A stretch of DNA of 64,000 nucleotides. It comes from Flectonema sp. DT1601 (Eukaryota > Euglenozoa > Diplonemea > Diplonemida > Diplonemidae). A program made the position numbers and the translations under genes. Positions 30,350 to 41,447 of the stretch are shown here, piece after piece. The stretch lies in the NCBI GenBank assembly GCA_964019425.1, contig OZ025807.1, positions 802,823 through 866,822 of the forward strand, read 5' to 3'. Each line of letters begins with the position of its first letter. The stretch's first letter is position 1. The notes beneath the pieces are model-generated. The model worked only from the letters and a program-made list of their open reading frames with translations. It made no database searches and was not told where the DNA came from.

Positions 30350-32480
30350 TTTAATTATTATTTTTATCTTTTCTTTTTAAATTTAAAAAAAAAAAAAAAA
30401 ATCGCATTCGATGGCATCGATCGTGTGCAGATACAAATTGTTTTCCAAAGAGTGGTTCCCCTTTTACCGTTTATAAGAATAATGTTGCTGTTGTTATTAT
30501 TTACTTTTTACTGACTTAAATGTATTCAGCAGGTGACATCATCTTGTCATTTCACTACAACACCTCACAGAGACTAACCGAAGGAATCCCTTTGCTTCTT
30601 TGTAGAAAACTTTGAGAGTTGTCTCTCTGTTGTTTTTTCCGTCGATCTCCAACGTTTAGTTACTGTTTAGTATGTATTCCTATAAAATAGTTGAGTGGAA
30701 CTTTTTTTTTTTTTCCCCCTTGTTTTTTTTAAAAAGACAATTTTGTTTAAAAACAAGAATAGTTAGAAGCCCATCGACGTAGTGAAGAGACCGCAGACTC
30801 TAATTCGCTTTTTATTTTATTTTTATTTTTAATTTTCCCACCTCTCTTTGCGATACAATAAACAGTATCTCCTTGGTATTTCTATATAGGTATTTTTGTT
30901 TTATATATTCATATATTCTTCTATTGTCAACTTTGTTTGCGTTAAATTTTAATATTTTTCCTGTAAACCTATGTGTGCAATGTTTTTAAAAAAAAAAAAA
31001 ATAAATTTTGACTTCTGCAATGCTGTCCAAGTGATGGTTTTTTTTTTTCCCCTCTTTTTCTTTGTGTCTTTTTTATTCTAACTCCATTATTTGTGATAAA
31101 CAATATGGACACTTGTCTTTTCGTTGAAAAGAATAATTGATTTTTTTTTTTTTTTCTTTTCTTTTTTTGGTAAGTTTAATGGGCAATGTCACAACCGTCC
31201 CAATTTAGTTTTAGTCATTTTCCCACGTTGCTTTTATATTTCGTTTATATCCTCCTTTCACTTAACAAATTAAGCACTTCCATGGTAGGGTTTTTAAATA
31301 GAGTTTAGTCTTGGTAGTGCTGGTGTTCCGGAACACAATCAAAGAAACTCTTTTCTTAACCACCTGTAAGAGGAATGTTTGTTAAATTTCGACGTCGTTT
31401 GACGTAACAAAAGTATTGTCATCCGACATATCTTGTGATGGTATGATGGCTGTGTGTTTATAGGTTTTCGCATAACGGTTTTTAACACCACGTTGATAGA
31501 ATTCGCAAAAAAAAAAAATTTTTTTTTTTTTTTCACCTTCTTTCTTGACTACCCGAAATTGGTTTGTCAGTTTTTTTTTCCCAAATTCTCTTGTGGTACC
31601 GCCGCTATAGTATTGTTTTTTGTAAGTTTCATTATAAGCAACAACCGTTTTTTTTTTTTTTTTTTTTTTTTTCCTCCTCTTTCGTATTACGATTACAGGC
31701 AAAACACTATTTTTTTTTAAATATGTCTATTTTGCCTCCTGAAACCCTGAATCAGAGTCTGAACGTACTTAATTTGTGCGATGCAGGTTGTCTTTTTTTT
31801 TTTTTTTCCTTTTTTTTTTTTTCGTAGCAAAACTTGCGTCAGAGTGAAAGTAGAATGCTACTTCTGTTTGACCTATCACAATGTTAACGAGGTAATCTTT
31901 TCGATTTAGGTTCAAAATCTACTGCAGTTGTAACCCCCCTGGTTTTCTTTAAGAGTTCTTAACTGGTATTTCGAGGCTAAATTAAAAATGAAGATTATGT
32001 CCTGAAATATAGAAAAACACAGAAAAACTTATTTAATGTTTTTACTGTCTAGTTTCCCTAAGTATAAACCTTTTTTTTTTTTTTACAATAAAAACTCAAA
32101 GACTAACTAGCAAACTTGCGTCAGAGCGAAGTTGAAAGGCTGTTTATTATATTTAATCTATCGTTCTGCGATGGCCCTTTCAACGCTTTTTTTTTCTTTT
32201 TTTTTTTTTTTCGCGACTCGTCTGACCTGCTTTATAATTGTGTGTGAGTCTGTCTTCCCCTTAGTATTAATATGTTATATTTCCTTCTTCATATGCGAAA
32301 AAAAAAAGGATTTTTTGTTTTCTTCCTTTTTTTTCTTTTTCGCACGACATTTTTTACGGTGGGTATTCGTTCTTCGTTTGACTTGTAGTATCGGGTGCTT
32401 AATAATATATTACAATTATTTTTTCACAGACTAGAATGGATCATGGTATAAGCCTATCTATTTTTATTTAATAGTTTATG

Positions 32481-32520
32481 GTCGTTTTTCTTCATCTAAC
32501 ATTCAACCCCTTTCCTGCAG
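32481..32520 (+). promoter_or_regulatory. Pyrimidine tract and splice acceptor before the EF-hand gene
   Basis: T/C-rich stretch ending CCTTTCCTGCAG, 32 nt before ATG 32553. It could be the acceptor of a 5' UTR intron or a spliced-leader addition site, and it rules out the upstream in-frame ATG at 32478. Confidence 0.6.
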
Positions 32521-32552
32521 CAATTATTTGCCCAAATACTCTCACATCAAGA

Positions 32553-34142
32553 ATGGCTGATTTTCCAGACTGCCCGGCTCACGAAGTAAAGATTAGAATT
32601 CTTTTTAATGAACTAGATGTTAAGAGACGTCAAGGAATAAGTATCGAAGAGATGATCGTCGTTTTTAAGCGAATGCACGTCGCTTTTTCAAGCGCAACGA
32701 TTAATGATTTATTCGAGAAGGGAGACGCTAATGGCGACGGACTCATCACGATCGATGAATGGAGACGATTTGGAGAATGTTATCCCACACTTATGGATTG
32801 CTTATACTACAGAGCTAAAGACCACTGGTTAGACATCGCACAGAAGGAAGCAATTGAAGATTCACGCAGACTACTCGAGGAGTTAAAAGAAAAGGAGGCC
32901 CGTTCTAGAGATGCTCACATCCGTTCAATTGCCGAAGTCGAAGATGCTGAAAGAAAACTTGCGCAGCAAGTTCAAATCCTTCTGGAAGCACAGCGAAGAG
33001 AGGCGGACGCAAAGGCGCAAATGGATACTGCTCACCAAGTCACTGAGAAGGCACGCGCTGATCTCCGCGATCGCATCGCAGAACTCAATTCCGCAAAAGA
33101 TTTAGAGAGACAGCGTCAGATGGAACTCTCAGAAAGGCAGCGATCTCTAGAAGCAGCGATCCGCCGTCTTCAGTGTCAAGAAGCGGAAGTCACGAAGGCC
33201 CAAGAGCGCCTTCGTGATATTGACAGAATGCTTCAGGAACAGCAAAGGGAAGTTGAGAAACAGATTGCCGGTGCAGAACGCTGCCGTGCTGAAGTAGAAG
33301 GGGAAGAAATTAAAGAGCAAGAAGCTCATCGCATTGCTGCGGATGCACTGAAGCAGGTTCATGCGTGTGCCGAAACTGTTGCAGCAGCAGAAGACCGTCT
33401 TGCAGACACTGTTGATCAAGAGAAGCAGGCTGCACTCGTACTTCGTGATGCTGCTGAAGACACACAGCGACAGATTGCACGACGCGATGCCGAACAGAAG
33501 GCTGTTTCATTAGCGAGGGAGAACGAAGCCGCACGTGCTGAAGATGTCGCCAGGGCCGGCGAAGCTGTCACCGATCAGGAACACCGCGTGCAGCAACAAA
33601 TTCAAGAAAACACAGATTTCGTTGATAAGAGACGTCAAGTTGATGATGAGGAAGGTCCACTCGTTGAACAAGAAGTCCGCCTCAGAGAACAACGTGAAAA
33701 TCTTGAGAGAAAGGAATACAGACTCAGATCAGACTTTACTGCCTTCGCAGAGAGATCAACACATCAGAGAATTGATTCTCCTCGTGGACCAACATCTCCT
33801 CGTGTTCTTACAGCTGCTGCACCAGTAGGTGCTGTGACGACTCCTCGTGCACATGTTGTCAGTGGGTCAGCTGCTGGTTCTATTGCCGAGCAACCAGTTA
33901 CTGATATACAAATATCATCACCACGTGTTCCATATCATTACCAGTACAGTGAGAACCCAAAGCAATTAATGACTAGTCCAGTTGGGGATTCCGTCAGAGC
34001 AACGAGAAGGTACTCAGAGGTATGTATTCCACAGTTCTATCTTAGTTGATTAATAATTAATAAAAAAAACCAAAAACAGCATTCGCAAATGAGATCATCG
34101 TCCATTGGCATGCCATCCCCAGGTACTATCAGGTACGCATAA
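32553..34142 (+). CDS. EF-hand and coiled-coil protein, probably cytoskeletal
   Basis: Exons 32553..34019 and 34080..34142 (60-nt intron, GTATGT..ACAG, phase 0), 509 residues. One good EF-hand loop, DANGDGLITIDEW, with Asp, Asn, Asp, Thr and Glu ligands, follows a degenerate first hand (LFNELDVKRRQGISIEEM). Residues about 110-400 form a long charged coiled coil rich in Ala, Glu, Arg and Gln heptads. The tail is Ser/Pro/Arg-rich with repeated SPR motifs. MADFPDC is taken as the start because a pyrimidine-AG site lies between it and the upstream ATG 32478. Calcium-sensing structural protein of the flagellum or cortex is inference. GC is higher here than in neighbouring genes. Confidence 0.85.
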
Positions 34143-34935
34143 ATAATCTTTTACTTCTCTCTTATGCATTAGCTAATCAGATAGTTGTGGTTGTACGGCT
34201 GCCAAAGCAATCTGACTGTGTGTTTATTAGTGGCATGAGATGAATTGTGTATTTAGATCTGAAGCAATGACAATAGTAAACAAAAAAAAAAAAAAAAAAA
34301 ATGAAATTATTCTCACGCTTTTTTTTTTTTGTCTGTGAGAAACAATTATAAAGTAAAGATGTAAATATCGTCGTGTTACTATTTCTCTTTTTTTTCGCTC
34401 GTAAAACCTGTCTTCGAGATTGAAAAAAAACAAAAAAAAAAAAAAAAAAAAAAAAATTCCTTTCTTCTCTTCTCACTCCTTCTTTTGTTAGCAATTATTA
34501 GTTATAGTTTCCAGCGAAAGAATCCTCTCTCCCCAATATAAGAGTTGTAAGTTACTGACTCACTAATTTATAGCTTAACCACAAGGGACAGGGAAGTAGT
34601 TGAATACTTCCTTGACTCGTTTCTTATCTCTTTTTTACTATGATAGATAACCTGTTGTTAAATATGTATTCCTGTACCCATTAGTGTCTTCACACGTTCC
34701 TCAAACCCCATAATTGTACTTTTTTTTTTTTCATTTCTAATGGGTACGTTTGTGAGCCCTGTTTGTTTTTTTAACGAAAAATTACTGCAGAAGTGATCGT
34801 AGGAAGGTGTTTCTTATTATTATGTTTGAAACAGGATTTTATTGATGGAATTTATTTTATGTGATTTCTTTTTTTGTTTGTTTGTTGTATTTCATCTTCA
34901 TATATTATTACCAGAACGTCTTATCAGACACTAAA
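34143..34935 (+). other. Intergenic
   Basis: A/T-rich with long A runs near 34285 and 34430. No gene is seen. A TTATTACCAG/TTATCAG region precedes the next ATG. Confidence 0.45.
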
Positions 34936-35346
34936 ATGTTGAGACGCACAGCGAAAGCACTCCAGGTGGATGCCACACGTCTGTTCGCGCAGATGAACCC
35001 TGAGCCATTGAGAGGATGGAAACAGGCGTACGCAGAAAAGATTGATCCAGATAACCACGACATTAGAAGGGAAGTCCGTCACAAGTTGCAAGTTGAGACC
35101 TTTGGGGAAGGATACGACCAGGTATCAGCTGAGAACTTCCCTGTTCCAGCCTTCATGGCTTTAACTATGACGTTTATGATGGCGTATCTATCACTTGGCG
35201 ACTATGCGTTGGCAGCAAACGCTGAGAAGTACAACGACCCAAGAAGATTTTTTAACCCAAAAAACGCTGACGGTTCCACTCAGATGCCTGAGCTTCCAGG
35301 AAACCCAAGTGGAGTCTTCGCAGATGCTATTACCTACAGAGGATAA
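34936..35346 (+). CDS. Small single-span protein, probably mitochondrial inner membrane
   Basis: 136 residues. The N-terminus MLRRTAKALQVDATRLFAQ is basic and amphipathic, like a mitochondrial presequence. One hydrophobic segment, about residues 74-97 (FPVPAFMALTMTFMMAYLSL), follows a charged stretch, and the C-terminus is Pro/Asn-rich. Size and layout fit an accessory subunit of a respiratory complex or ATP synthase, but I recognise no specific family. The start is chosen at the Met with the presequence; the frame is open further upstream, where it is T-rich and non-coding in character. Confidence 0.7.
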   Translation: MLRRTAKALQVDATRLFAQMNPEPLRGWKQAYAEKIDPDNHDIRREVRHKLQVETFGEGYDQVSAENFPVPAFMALTMTFMMAYLSLGDYALAANAEKYNDPRRFFNPKNADGSTQMPELPGNPSGVFADAITYRG

Positions 35347-36029
35347 ATAGCCATAGTCTGCTTGGTTTTTATTTTATTTTATTCTCTTTTTTTTATATTT
35401 TTTTATAATAATAACTAAAAGCACACACAGGGGTAGCAGGAAAAAAAAAAAAAAAAACAAGGGATGTTAACAACGCTGCGAGGATGCACAAGCTCCCTGT
35501 AAAAAAAAAAAAAAAAAAGTTTTGGAAAGAATAAAAGAAGTGTTTGGGATTTTGTTAGTGTTTGCTAAATACGTTTTTTTTTTTACTTTTACGGTTCTCT
35601 CCACTCTCTACTCGGGAGCGGGGGGAACATTTTATTCGGTTGCTTTATTATTATGAATTTTTTATATTTTATTTTTAAAATTCGTTTGTGCCTTCAGTTT
35701 TTTTTTGGTTTCCTCAACTTGGGAGGAGGTTTTAAGAAAGAAAAAACAAAATACCAGAATATCAATTTATTATTAATTTTACCCCCTCCACAGTTAATAT
35801 CAAGCAAACAGTTCTGGGGAGACTAAAAGGAATGATTGTCCCTTGAAATGCATCAAGCGGGGACAGGGACAATTACCCTGGAAAGCTGCAGTAGGGTGTC
35901 TGGTGGATGTGCATGGAAAAGACAGGGGAGATCTCTTCCTTGCATCAGGCCGTACCGTTAACCGCAATAGGTCTCCTAGTACTCTAATACATAACTCGTC
36001 ATTCACACAGACACAACAGATAAAAACAA
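35347..36029 (+). other. Intergenic with balanced segment and hairpin at 35835-35873
   Basis: The first part is A/T homopolymer. From about 35810 the composition becomes balanced; ATTGTCCCT (35835) pairs perfectly with AGGGACAAT (35865). A CATTCACACAG site at 36010 precedes the next ATG by 19 nt. Confidence 0.45.
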
Positions 36030-36614
36030 ATGGAAGGTGCTGTCGTCAACGTAAAACGTGAAGGTTTCAACGAAGCAGAATTATTAAAAAAAGCCAAGGA
36101 AAGAAAAGAAAATGAAGCCAAGAAATCAAAAGTTGACTTCGTACACGCATCAGAGAGAGTCGCCCTGAAGGCAAGGAAACACGATCTACTGTTGGAAGAG
36201 AACGTTGGAAAAGTATCTTTTGGAGAAGAGAATGCAGGCAAATGGTATTGCAAAGACTGTGATATTGCTTTTAATGATAATATAACTTATTTAGATCATA
36301 TAAATGGGAAAAAACATCAGCGTGTTGTTGGTGTTTCGGTCAACCGCCTTGAGAAGGTCGGAGCTACCGCCGTCCGAAGCAAATTCGCCGAACTCAAGAA
36401 AAAAAAGGAACTAACAGACGCACAGAAAACAATGCACATCGAAGACCGTTTGAAGAGGAAACAGGCCGACTGGGAATCAGAAGAAGCGGCGAAAAAAGTT
36501 ATAAAAAGAGAATCACGGAAAAAGAAGAAGGAAGCAGTGAGACTTGAGGGAACCAGCGAGGTTGATGAAGATGCAGAGATGATGGCCGTGATGGGATTTT
36601 CCGGTTTCAAATAG
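36030..36614 (+). CDS. ZMAT2: ZMAT2 / Snu23 family spliceosomal zinc-finger protein
   Basis: 194 residues, single exon. The domain order matches the Snu23/ZMAT2 family: charged N-terminal helix with KAKERKENEAKK, a U1-type C2H2 finger WYCKDCDIAFNDN ... HINGKKHQR near residues 70-95, then RLEKVGATAVRSKF and a long basic coiled region with KKKKELTDAQ. The C-terminus has the MMAVMGFSGFK segment typical of the family. The protein joins the U4/U6.U5 tri-snRNP and the B complex, in line with the introns in this genome. The start is well placed 20 nt after a CACACAG site. Confidence 0.93.
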   Translation: MEGAVVNVKREGFNEAELLKKAKERKENEAKKSKVDFVHASERVALKARKHDLLLEENVGKVSFGEENAGKWYCKDCDIAFNDNITYLDHINGKKHQRVVGVSVNRLEKVGATAVRSKFAELKKKKELTDAQKTMHIEDRLKRKQADWESEEAAKKVIKRESRKKKKEAVRLEGTSEVDEDAEMMAVMGFSGFK

Positions 36615-36750
36615 CAGTTTTTCTGCAACTCGTGGAAATAACACCAGCAACGTCATCGGTGGTTGTTATTTCTGTTGGAATTCTCTTCTTGTTTTACCGA
36701 ATAGATAAAACCACATAACAGCAATCATAGTATCGCAGCACCTTTATTGA

Positions 36751-38280
36751 ATGTTCAACAGGCTCATTTCTTGTTCCACTTCACTCTATTTTCCAACTAC
36801 AGAATACAACTCGTACAGTATAGAGATAGCAGAGACATATTATGTTGTTCCAATAGTGACTCTAATCCTTACAGTAATTCTTAAACAGTATATGACTTTA
36901 TATAATCATCCTGTACAATATGCTGGTTATCAACCAGTTGAATCTATCGCTAGGGGCAACAGGCAAACCGCCTGGGGCAGCTATGGCATTAGCAGTGCTA
37001 GAGTTAGACCAAATGAGTTAACGATAACTAGAATACCTGGTGAAACTTCGATGGGAATGAGATTCATAAATTTAAAACTCGCTGAAGTTCAGGAAGGATC
37101 GTCATCTGAGAGGTGTGGTGCTCATCCTTTCATGGGAAAGAGACTAACCCACATAAATGAATCTCCAGTTCAAGATCATTCTGATATTGCGAGGCTTACT
37201 GAAGGGGTTAGACAATCGAGATTCTTGTTCTCAGATGGAAGTCCATCACCAATAAGAAGCAGGCCATTTTACAGTAACACTCAGTCCCAACAACAACAGT
37301 ACCAACAACAACAACAACAACAATATCAAACTGATGACAATACAATCACAACTATAGTGAAACGAAGGACAAAAGATGTTCCACTCGGAATCGATCTGGG
37401 GTTCGGACTCACACTGGAGGAAGTCGATGATGGAAGTCCAGCTCAAATGCACGGACTTCGCTCTTTAATTGGCCATCAAATAACACATGTTGGAGGACAA
37501 TATGCCTTGACTCATGAAGATGTTGTAATGGCATCGCAGGGTTTAACGAACATTGAAATTCGATTCAAGAAAGAAATATTTGGAGCAATCTTACGAAGAT
37601 CATCACCATCAGACTCATGGGGGTTTGATGTTAGTGGTATAAACATGGAACTTCAGGGAATAAAAGCAAATTCTCCAAGTGAACGGTCTGAACTTGGTCG
37701 ATTTATTGGTCACCAAGTCACTCACATAAACGGAATCCTATTAAAGACACCAAACGATCTCATTGAAGCAATGAAAGGCGATCAAAATCAAATTGAACTG
37801 AGATTCTGTCCATGGGCAGTTCAAGACCTGAATAAGCATCCTGACGGAATGCTTGATCGCAAGGAAGTTCAAATTCACTTATATCCGGGAGTGGGAATTG
37901 GTATAGCACTGAGTGATTTGATGATTCTAGAAGATATACAGCCAGGATCTCCTGCGGCTGAAGCTCAGATATCTGATTTTATAGGATGGAAATTAACACA
38001 CATCAACGGTACTCCTGTTAATAGCATTGGTGATGTTGTTGAAGTAACAACTGGATTGTCATCATGTTGGGTTAGGTTTTGCGAAGTTAAAAAAGATCTC
38101 GTTGTTAATCCTCATGAAATAGCTCAAAGTAATGAAAATTTACAGAAATACAGGGCTTGGTTGAAAAAGCGAAGTGCTGGAAGAGAACGTGCTGGTCGAA
38201 GTGCTAGAATTGACTCACCGTATAAAACAGGAGGAATCATACCGCATGGAGTATTTATTACTCCTTCGGGGAAATATTGA
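36751..38280 (+). CDS. Four-PDZ-repeat protein with polyglutamine linker
   Basis: Up to 509 residues. Four PDZ-like repeats, each with a GH/GK-xLTHING-type turn: MGKRLTHINESPV, IGHQITHVGG, IGHQVTHINGILL and IGWKLTHINGTPV. A Gln-rich linker (CAA repeats, about 37286-37330) separates repeat 1 from 2. The repeat style is close to PDZ modules I know from kinetoplastid proteins. The start is uncertain: ATG 36751 gives a hydrophobic segment (YYVVPIVTLILTVIL) like the PDZ protein at 28346, but a strong pyrimidine-AG site at 36761-36802 lies after it and, if used, moves the start to ATG 36892 and removes that segment. Scaffold function is inference. Confidence 0.85.
   Translation: MFNRLISCSTSLYFPTTEYNSYSIEIAETYYVVPIVTLILTVILKQYMTLYNHPVQYAGYQPVESIARGNRQTAWGSYGISSARVRPNELTITRIPGETSMGMRFINLKLAEVQEGSSSERCGAHPFMGKRLTHINESPVQDHSDIARLTEGVRQSRFLFSDGSPSPIRSRPFYSNTQSQQQQYQQQQQQQYQTDDNTITTIVKRRTKDVPLGIDLGFGLTLEEVDDGSPAQMHGLRSLIGHQITHVGGQYALTHEDVVMASQGLTNIEIRFKKEIFGAILRRSSPSDSWGFDVSGINMELQGIKANSPSERSELGRFIGHQVTHINGILLKTPNDLIEAMKGDQNQIELRFCPWAVQDLNKHPDGMLDRKEVQIHLYPGVGIGIALSDLMILEDIQPGSPAAEAQISDFIGWKLTHINGTPVNSIGDVVEVTTGLSSCWVRFCEVKKDLVVNPHEIAQSNENLQKYRAWLKKRSAGRERAGRSARIDSPYKTGGIIPHGVFITPSGKY
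36761..36802 (+). promoter_or_regulatory. Pyrimidine tract and acceptor inside the 5' part of the four-PDZ frame
   Basis: Tract ending TTTTCCAACTACAG. If this is a trans- or cis-splice acceptor, translation begins at 36892 rather than 36751. Confidence 0.5.
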
Positions 38281-39167
38281 AATATGTAGAAAAGAATTAT
38301 TGATAGTTTTTATTCGAAGGATTGTCTCAAACGGGCCGAGAGGTTTCGTTTGATACTGTTCGTCATTTATTGGTTTTGGAAAGAAATCAAAATGATAAAA
38401 ATTTCGCTTTGAGAATATGAATTTTTTTTTTTTTTTTTTTTTTATTCAACTAACAATACCTTGTTGTTGCCTTCTATGTTTGCTTCCACTGAGGCTTTTT
38501 GTTTGTTAGCTTACAGGTTCGGTGTTTTCATGGGATGCGTTTTTGCTGACTTTAGAGCTCACTTTACCTTTTTTTTTTTTTTTTTTTGGTTATGTTTGTT
38601 CAGTTTTTTTTTCTTTTTTTCTTCTTGTTATTTGATTTCTTGGTCAAATTAATATACCAAAAAAAAAAAAAAAAAAAAAAAAAGCCTTTATAAGGCTTGA
38701 CGTAGCTTCTACGAATATTTATTCTTTTTTGTAGTTCGAGACGTGATATTTGATAGGAAAGGAAAATGAAAATTAATGATTTCATACCTCTTCAACACTC
38801 TCTTGCGATTTACTTTTATCATTTGAAAATCTGAATTGCTTCTACGAGGTTTATAAGTCTATCCTCTTCGTCAGCTGCGTTCAGTGGATGTCGTCTCGTA
38901 AATACTGAAGTTAATTATTACTATTTGTTTGCCGTGCTTTGACTACCAAAGTTTATCAGTTTTCAACTCTCTCGTAGAACTTTGCTTGCTTGTTGTATAA
39001 AAAGTATTGATAAGTAAGTATTCTATTCGGTAATCAACATGTTGTAACAGGAAACATATTATCAAAGGTCGTGGTGGTTGTTCTGTGTGTAGAATTTCAA
39101 GTAATGGTGTTCCTTATTTTTACCCCCCATGTCCTGTCCAGCTATTATTCGCAAAACTCTCAACAAT
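38281..39167 (+). other. Intergenic
   Basis: A/T homopolymer sequence. A small hairpin AGCCTT/AAGGCT lies at about 38682-38696. Nothing coding is seen. Confidence 0.45.
39110..39141 (+). promoter_or_regulatory. Pyrimidine tract and acceptor before metE
   Basis: Tract TTCCTTATTTTTACCCCCC followed by TGTCCTGTCCAG. It overlaps the first in-frame ATG (39129), which supports the next ATG at 39168 as the true start. Confidence 0.6.
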
Positions 39168-41447
39168 ATGTCACTCAAGACGGCTACTTTGGGTTTCCCG
39201 CGTACGGGTCCTAAAAGAGAAATGAAAACAGCTCTTGAGAAGTATTGGAATGGAAACCTTTCAGCTGCAGAGTTAATCTCTACGAGTGATGTGATTGCAG
39301 CAAAGAGCTACGGAGAGCAGCTCTCTCGCGAAGTTGATTTCATTGGTGTGGGTGACCACACTCTGTACGATCACATTTTAGATTGGTCTGAACGATTTGG
39401 TCTGACATGTTCCCGAGTTAAAGACGCTGGACTTACTGGACTCGATGCGTACTTCACTCAGGCCAGAGGTCGAAAGGGAATTCCAGCACTTGACATGACG
39501 AAATACTTTGATTCGAACTACCACTACATGGTACCAGAAGTACCTTCTAATGTCACTCCGACTCCTAATCTGAAAGAGTTTCTTCGTCAAATTGAATTGG
39601 CTCAAACAGTTGTCAGCAAAGAGAAAGCAATCCCTATCATCGTAGGTCCACTTACTCTCACTAAACTTTGTAAGTTGGGTGGTGACTTGACTGCTGACCA
39701 ACTCATTACGAAATTGATCCCTTGTTATGAAGAACTACTTCTAGAGCTTAACAGATTGGGTGTTAAAGAAGTACAATTTCACGAACCTTGGTTTGTTAAG
39801 TCTGAAGCTGTGAAGTTGAGAGCAGTTGCTGAGAAGTTGTATGGCAAAGACTCGAGTTTGTCGTCTTCAGTATCAGGAATTCGTGTTAACCTTTGCATTC
39901 ACTTTGATTCTCTTCATTCTGAAGTCTACAACTACATCAAAGACCTCGATGTAGAAAGGATTACTCTCGACTTCTGTAGAGGATCTACGATGTTGAGCAT
40001 ACTCGAAAAAGAAGGATTCCCTTTCAACAAAAGGCAACTCGGCGCTGGAATCATCGACGGTCGCAACATCTGGAGGAGTGAGGAGAGCTCTGGAAAACTA
40101 TTATCACGAATTAGAAAGGTTGTTGGTGACAATGTTGTTGTTTCTCCTTCATGTTCCCTTCAGTTCATTCCTTACGACTTGTCTATTGAGAAGGATCTTC
40201 CTTCTGAGTTGAAGGAAAGGCTGGCATTTGCTGTTCAAAAATTGGATGTTCTGAAGTCAGTCTCATCGATAGAAACTCCAGCAGGAGACGACTACGTTTG
40301 GATGGGTGAAGATAATACTTCAAATTTAGATGTGAGAAATGCTGGTGGTTTTACAGTTGCTGGTATCCCAGTCAACAGTAAAATGTTTTCACGTCCAGAA
40401 GGTTTTAATAGCAGAAGATCCAAGCAAGTATCTGTACCTGCCTTTCCAACCACAACTATTGGATCTTTCCCTCAAACAGCTGAACTCCGTCGTAGCCGTC
40501 TTGCTTGGAAGCAGCAGAAGTTAAGTGAAATTGAATACCAGGCGATCATTGATAAAGAGTTAAAGAAGAATATCGCTATTCAATCTGACATCGGTCTTGA
40601 TATTTATGTTCACGGAGAACCTGAAAGAAGTGATATGGTTGAACACTTTGGTCAAAGACTTGATGGAATCACCTTCACAAACCATGGATGGGTTCAGTCT
40701 TATGGATCACGTTATGTTCGTCCTCCAATTATTTATGGAACAGTCTCTAGAAAGGGACCCATGACTGTAAGAGAGTTCAAAGTAGCTCAAGAAGCCAGTG
40801 ACAAACCAGTCAAAGGAATGTTAACTGGTCCAGTCACTATTTTAAATTGGTCATTCTGTAGAGTAGATGCCCCACGTTGGCTGCAAGCAATGGAAATCGC
40901 ACTTGCAATTCGTGAAGAAGTATCCGACTTAGAATCTGCTGGTTGTAAAGTAATTCAAGTCGATGAGGCAGCTCTAAGAGAAAGAATGCCTCTAAAAGAT
41001 GAAGAGGCAGGTAGTTACATGTCCTGGGCTGTGAATGCATTCAGACTTTCAACTGCTGTGGCACAATCAAAGACTCAAATAGTAACTCACATGTGTTATT
41101 CAACATTTGAGGATATTATCGACAAGATTGATGACATGGACGCAGACGTCCTGACTATTGAAAACTCTCGCAGTGGGAACGAAATGTTGTCAGCCTTATC
41201 TGGATTCGGATACCACCGAGACATCGGTCCAGGAGTTTACGACATTCACTCACCAGTCATCCCCACTAAAGAGCAACTAGTTAATCAAGTAAGGAGTCTT
41301 TCTAAGAGTGGACTTCCTCTTAAGTGTATCTGGGTCAATCCCGACTGCGGTCTAAAAACCAGAAAGTGGGAAGAAGTCATCCCCAGCTTAAAGAACATGG
41401 TTGCTGCTGCCAGGATTCTCCGTGAGGAATTCTCTGTTTCAGCTTAA
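39168..41447 (+). CDS. metE: Cobalamin-independent methionine synthase
   Basis: Transfers a methyl group from 5-methyltetrahydropteroyl-triglutamate to homocysteine, giving methionine. 759 residues from MSLKTATLGFPRTGPKRE, the family's usual length and N-terminal signature; starting at ATG 39129 would add 13 residues. Both halves are complete. The C-terminal catalytic half has TTTIGSFPQT, DIYVHGEPERSDMVE, MLTGPVTILNWSF, VDEAALRE, and the zinc ligands in THMCYSTF (His, Cys), the Glu near ENSRSG and the Cys in WVNPDCGLKTR. A single exon. Presence of MetE means methionine can be made without vitamin B12. Conserved throughout; no sign of decay. Confidence 0.97.
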   Translation: MSLKTATLGFPRTGPKREMKTALEKYWNGNLSAAELISTSDVIAAKSYGEQLSREVDFIGVGDHTLYDHILDWSERFGLTCSRVKDAGLTGLDAYFTQARGRKGIPALDMTKYFDSNYHYMVPEVPSNVTPTPNLKEFLRQIELAQTVVSKEKAIPIIVGPLTLTKLCKLGGDLTADQLITKLIPCYEELLLELNRLGVKEVQFHEPWFVKSEAVKLRAVAEKLYGKDSSLSSSVSGIRVNLCIHFDSLHSEVYNYIKDLDVERITLDFCRGSTMLSILEKEGFPFNKRQLGAGIIDGRNIWRSEESSGKLLSRIRKVVGDNVVVSPSCSLQFIPYDLSIEKDLPSELKERLAFAVQKLDVLKSVSSIETPAGDDYVWMGEDNTSNLDVRNAGGFTVAGIPVNSKMFSRPEGFNSRRSKQVSVPAFPTTTIGSFPQTAELRRSRLAWKQQKLSEIEYQAIIDKELKKNIAIQSDIGLDIYVHGEPERSDMVEHFGQRLDGITFTNHGWVQSYGSRYVRPPIIYGTVSRKGPMTVREFKVAQEASDKPVKGMLTGPVTILNWSFCRVDAPRWLQAMEIALAIREEVSDLESAGCKVIQVDEAALRERMPLKDEEAGSYMSWAVNAFRLSTAVAQSKTQIVTHMCYSTFEDIIDKIDDMDADVLTIENSRSGNEMLSALSGFGYHRDIGPGVYDIHSPVIPTKEQLVNQVRSLSKSGLPLKCIWVNPDCGLKTRKWEEVIPSLKNMVAAARILREEFSVSA

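Larger units (their letters stand above)
29216..32552 (+). other. 3.3 kb gene-poor region hosting a MITE
   Basis: Apart from the transposon at 29589-30349 this is A/T-homopolymer sequence. A pair of similar short segments lies at 31825-31860 and 32108-32140 (shared core CTTGCGTCAGAG). Shadow frames are Phe/Lys-rich and not credible as genes. Confidence 0.5.
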
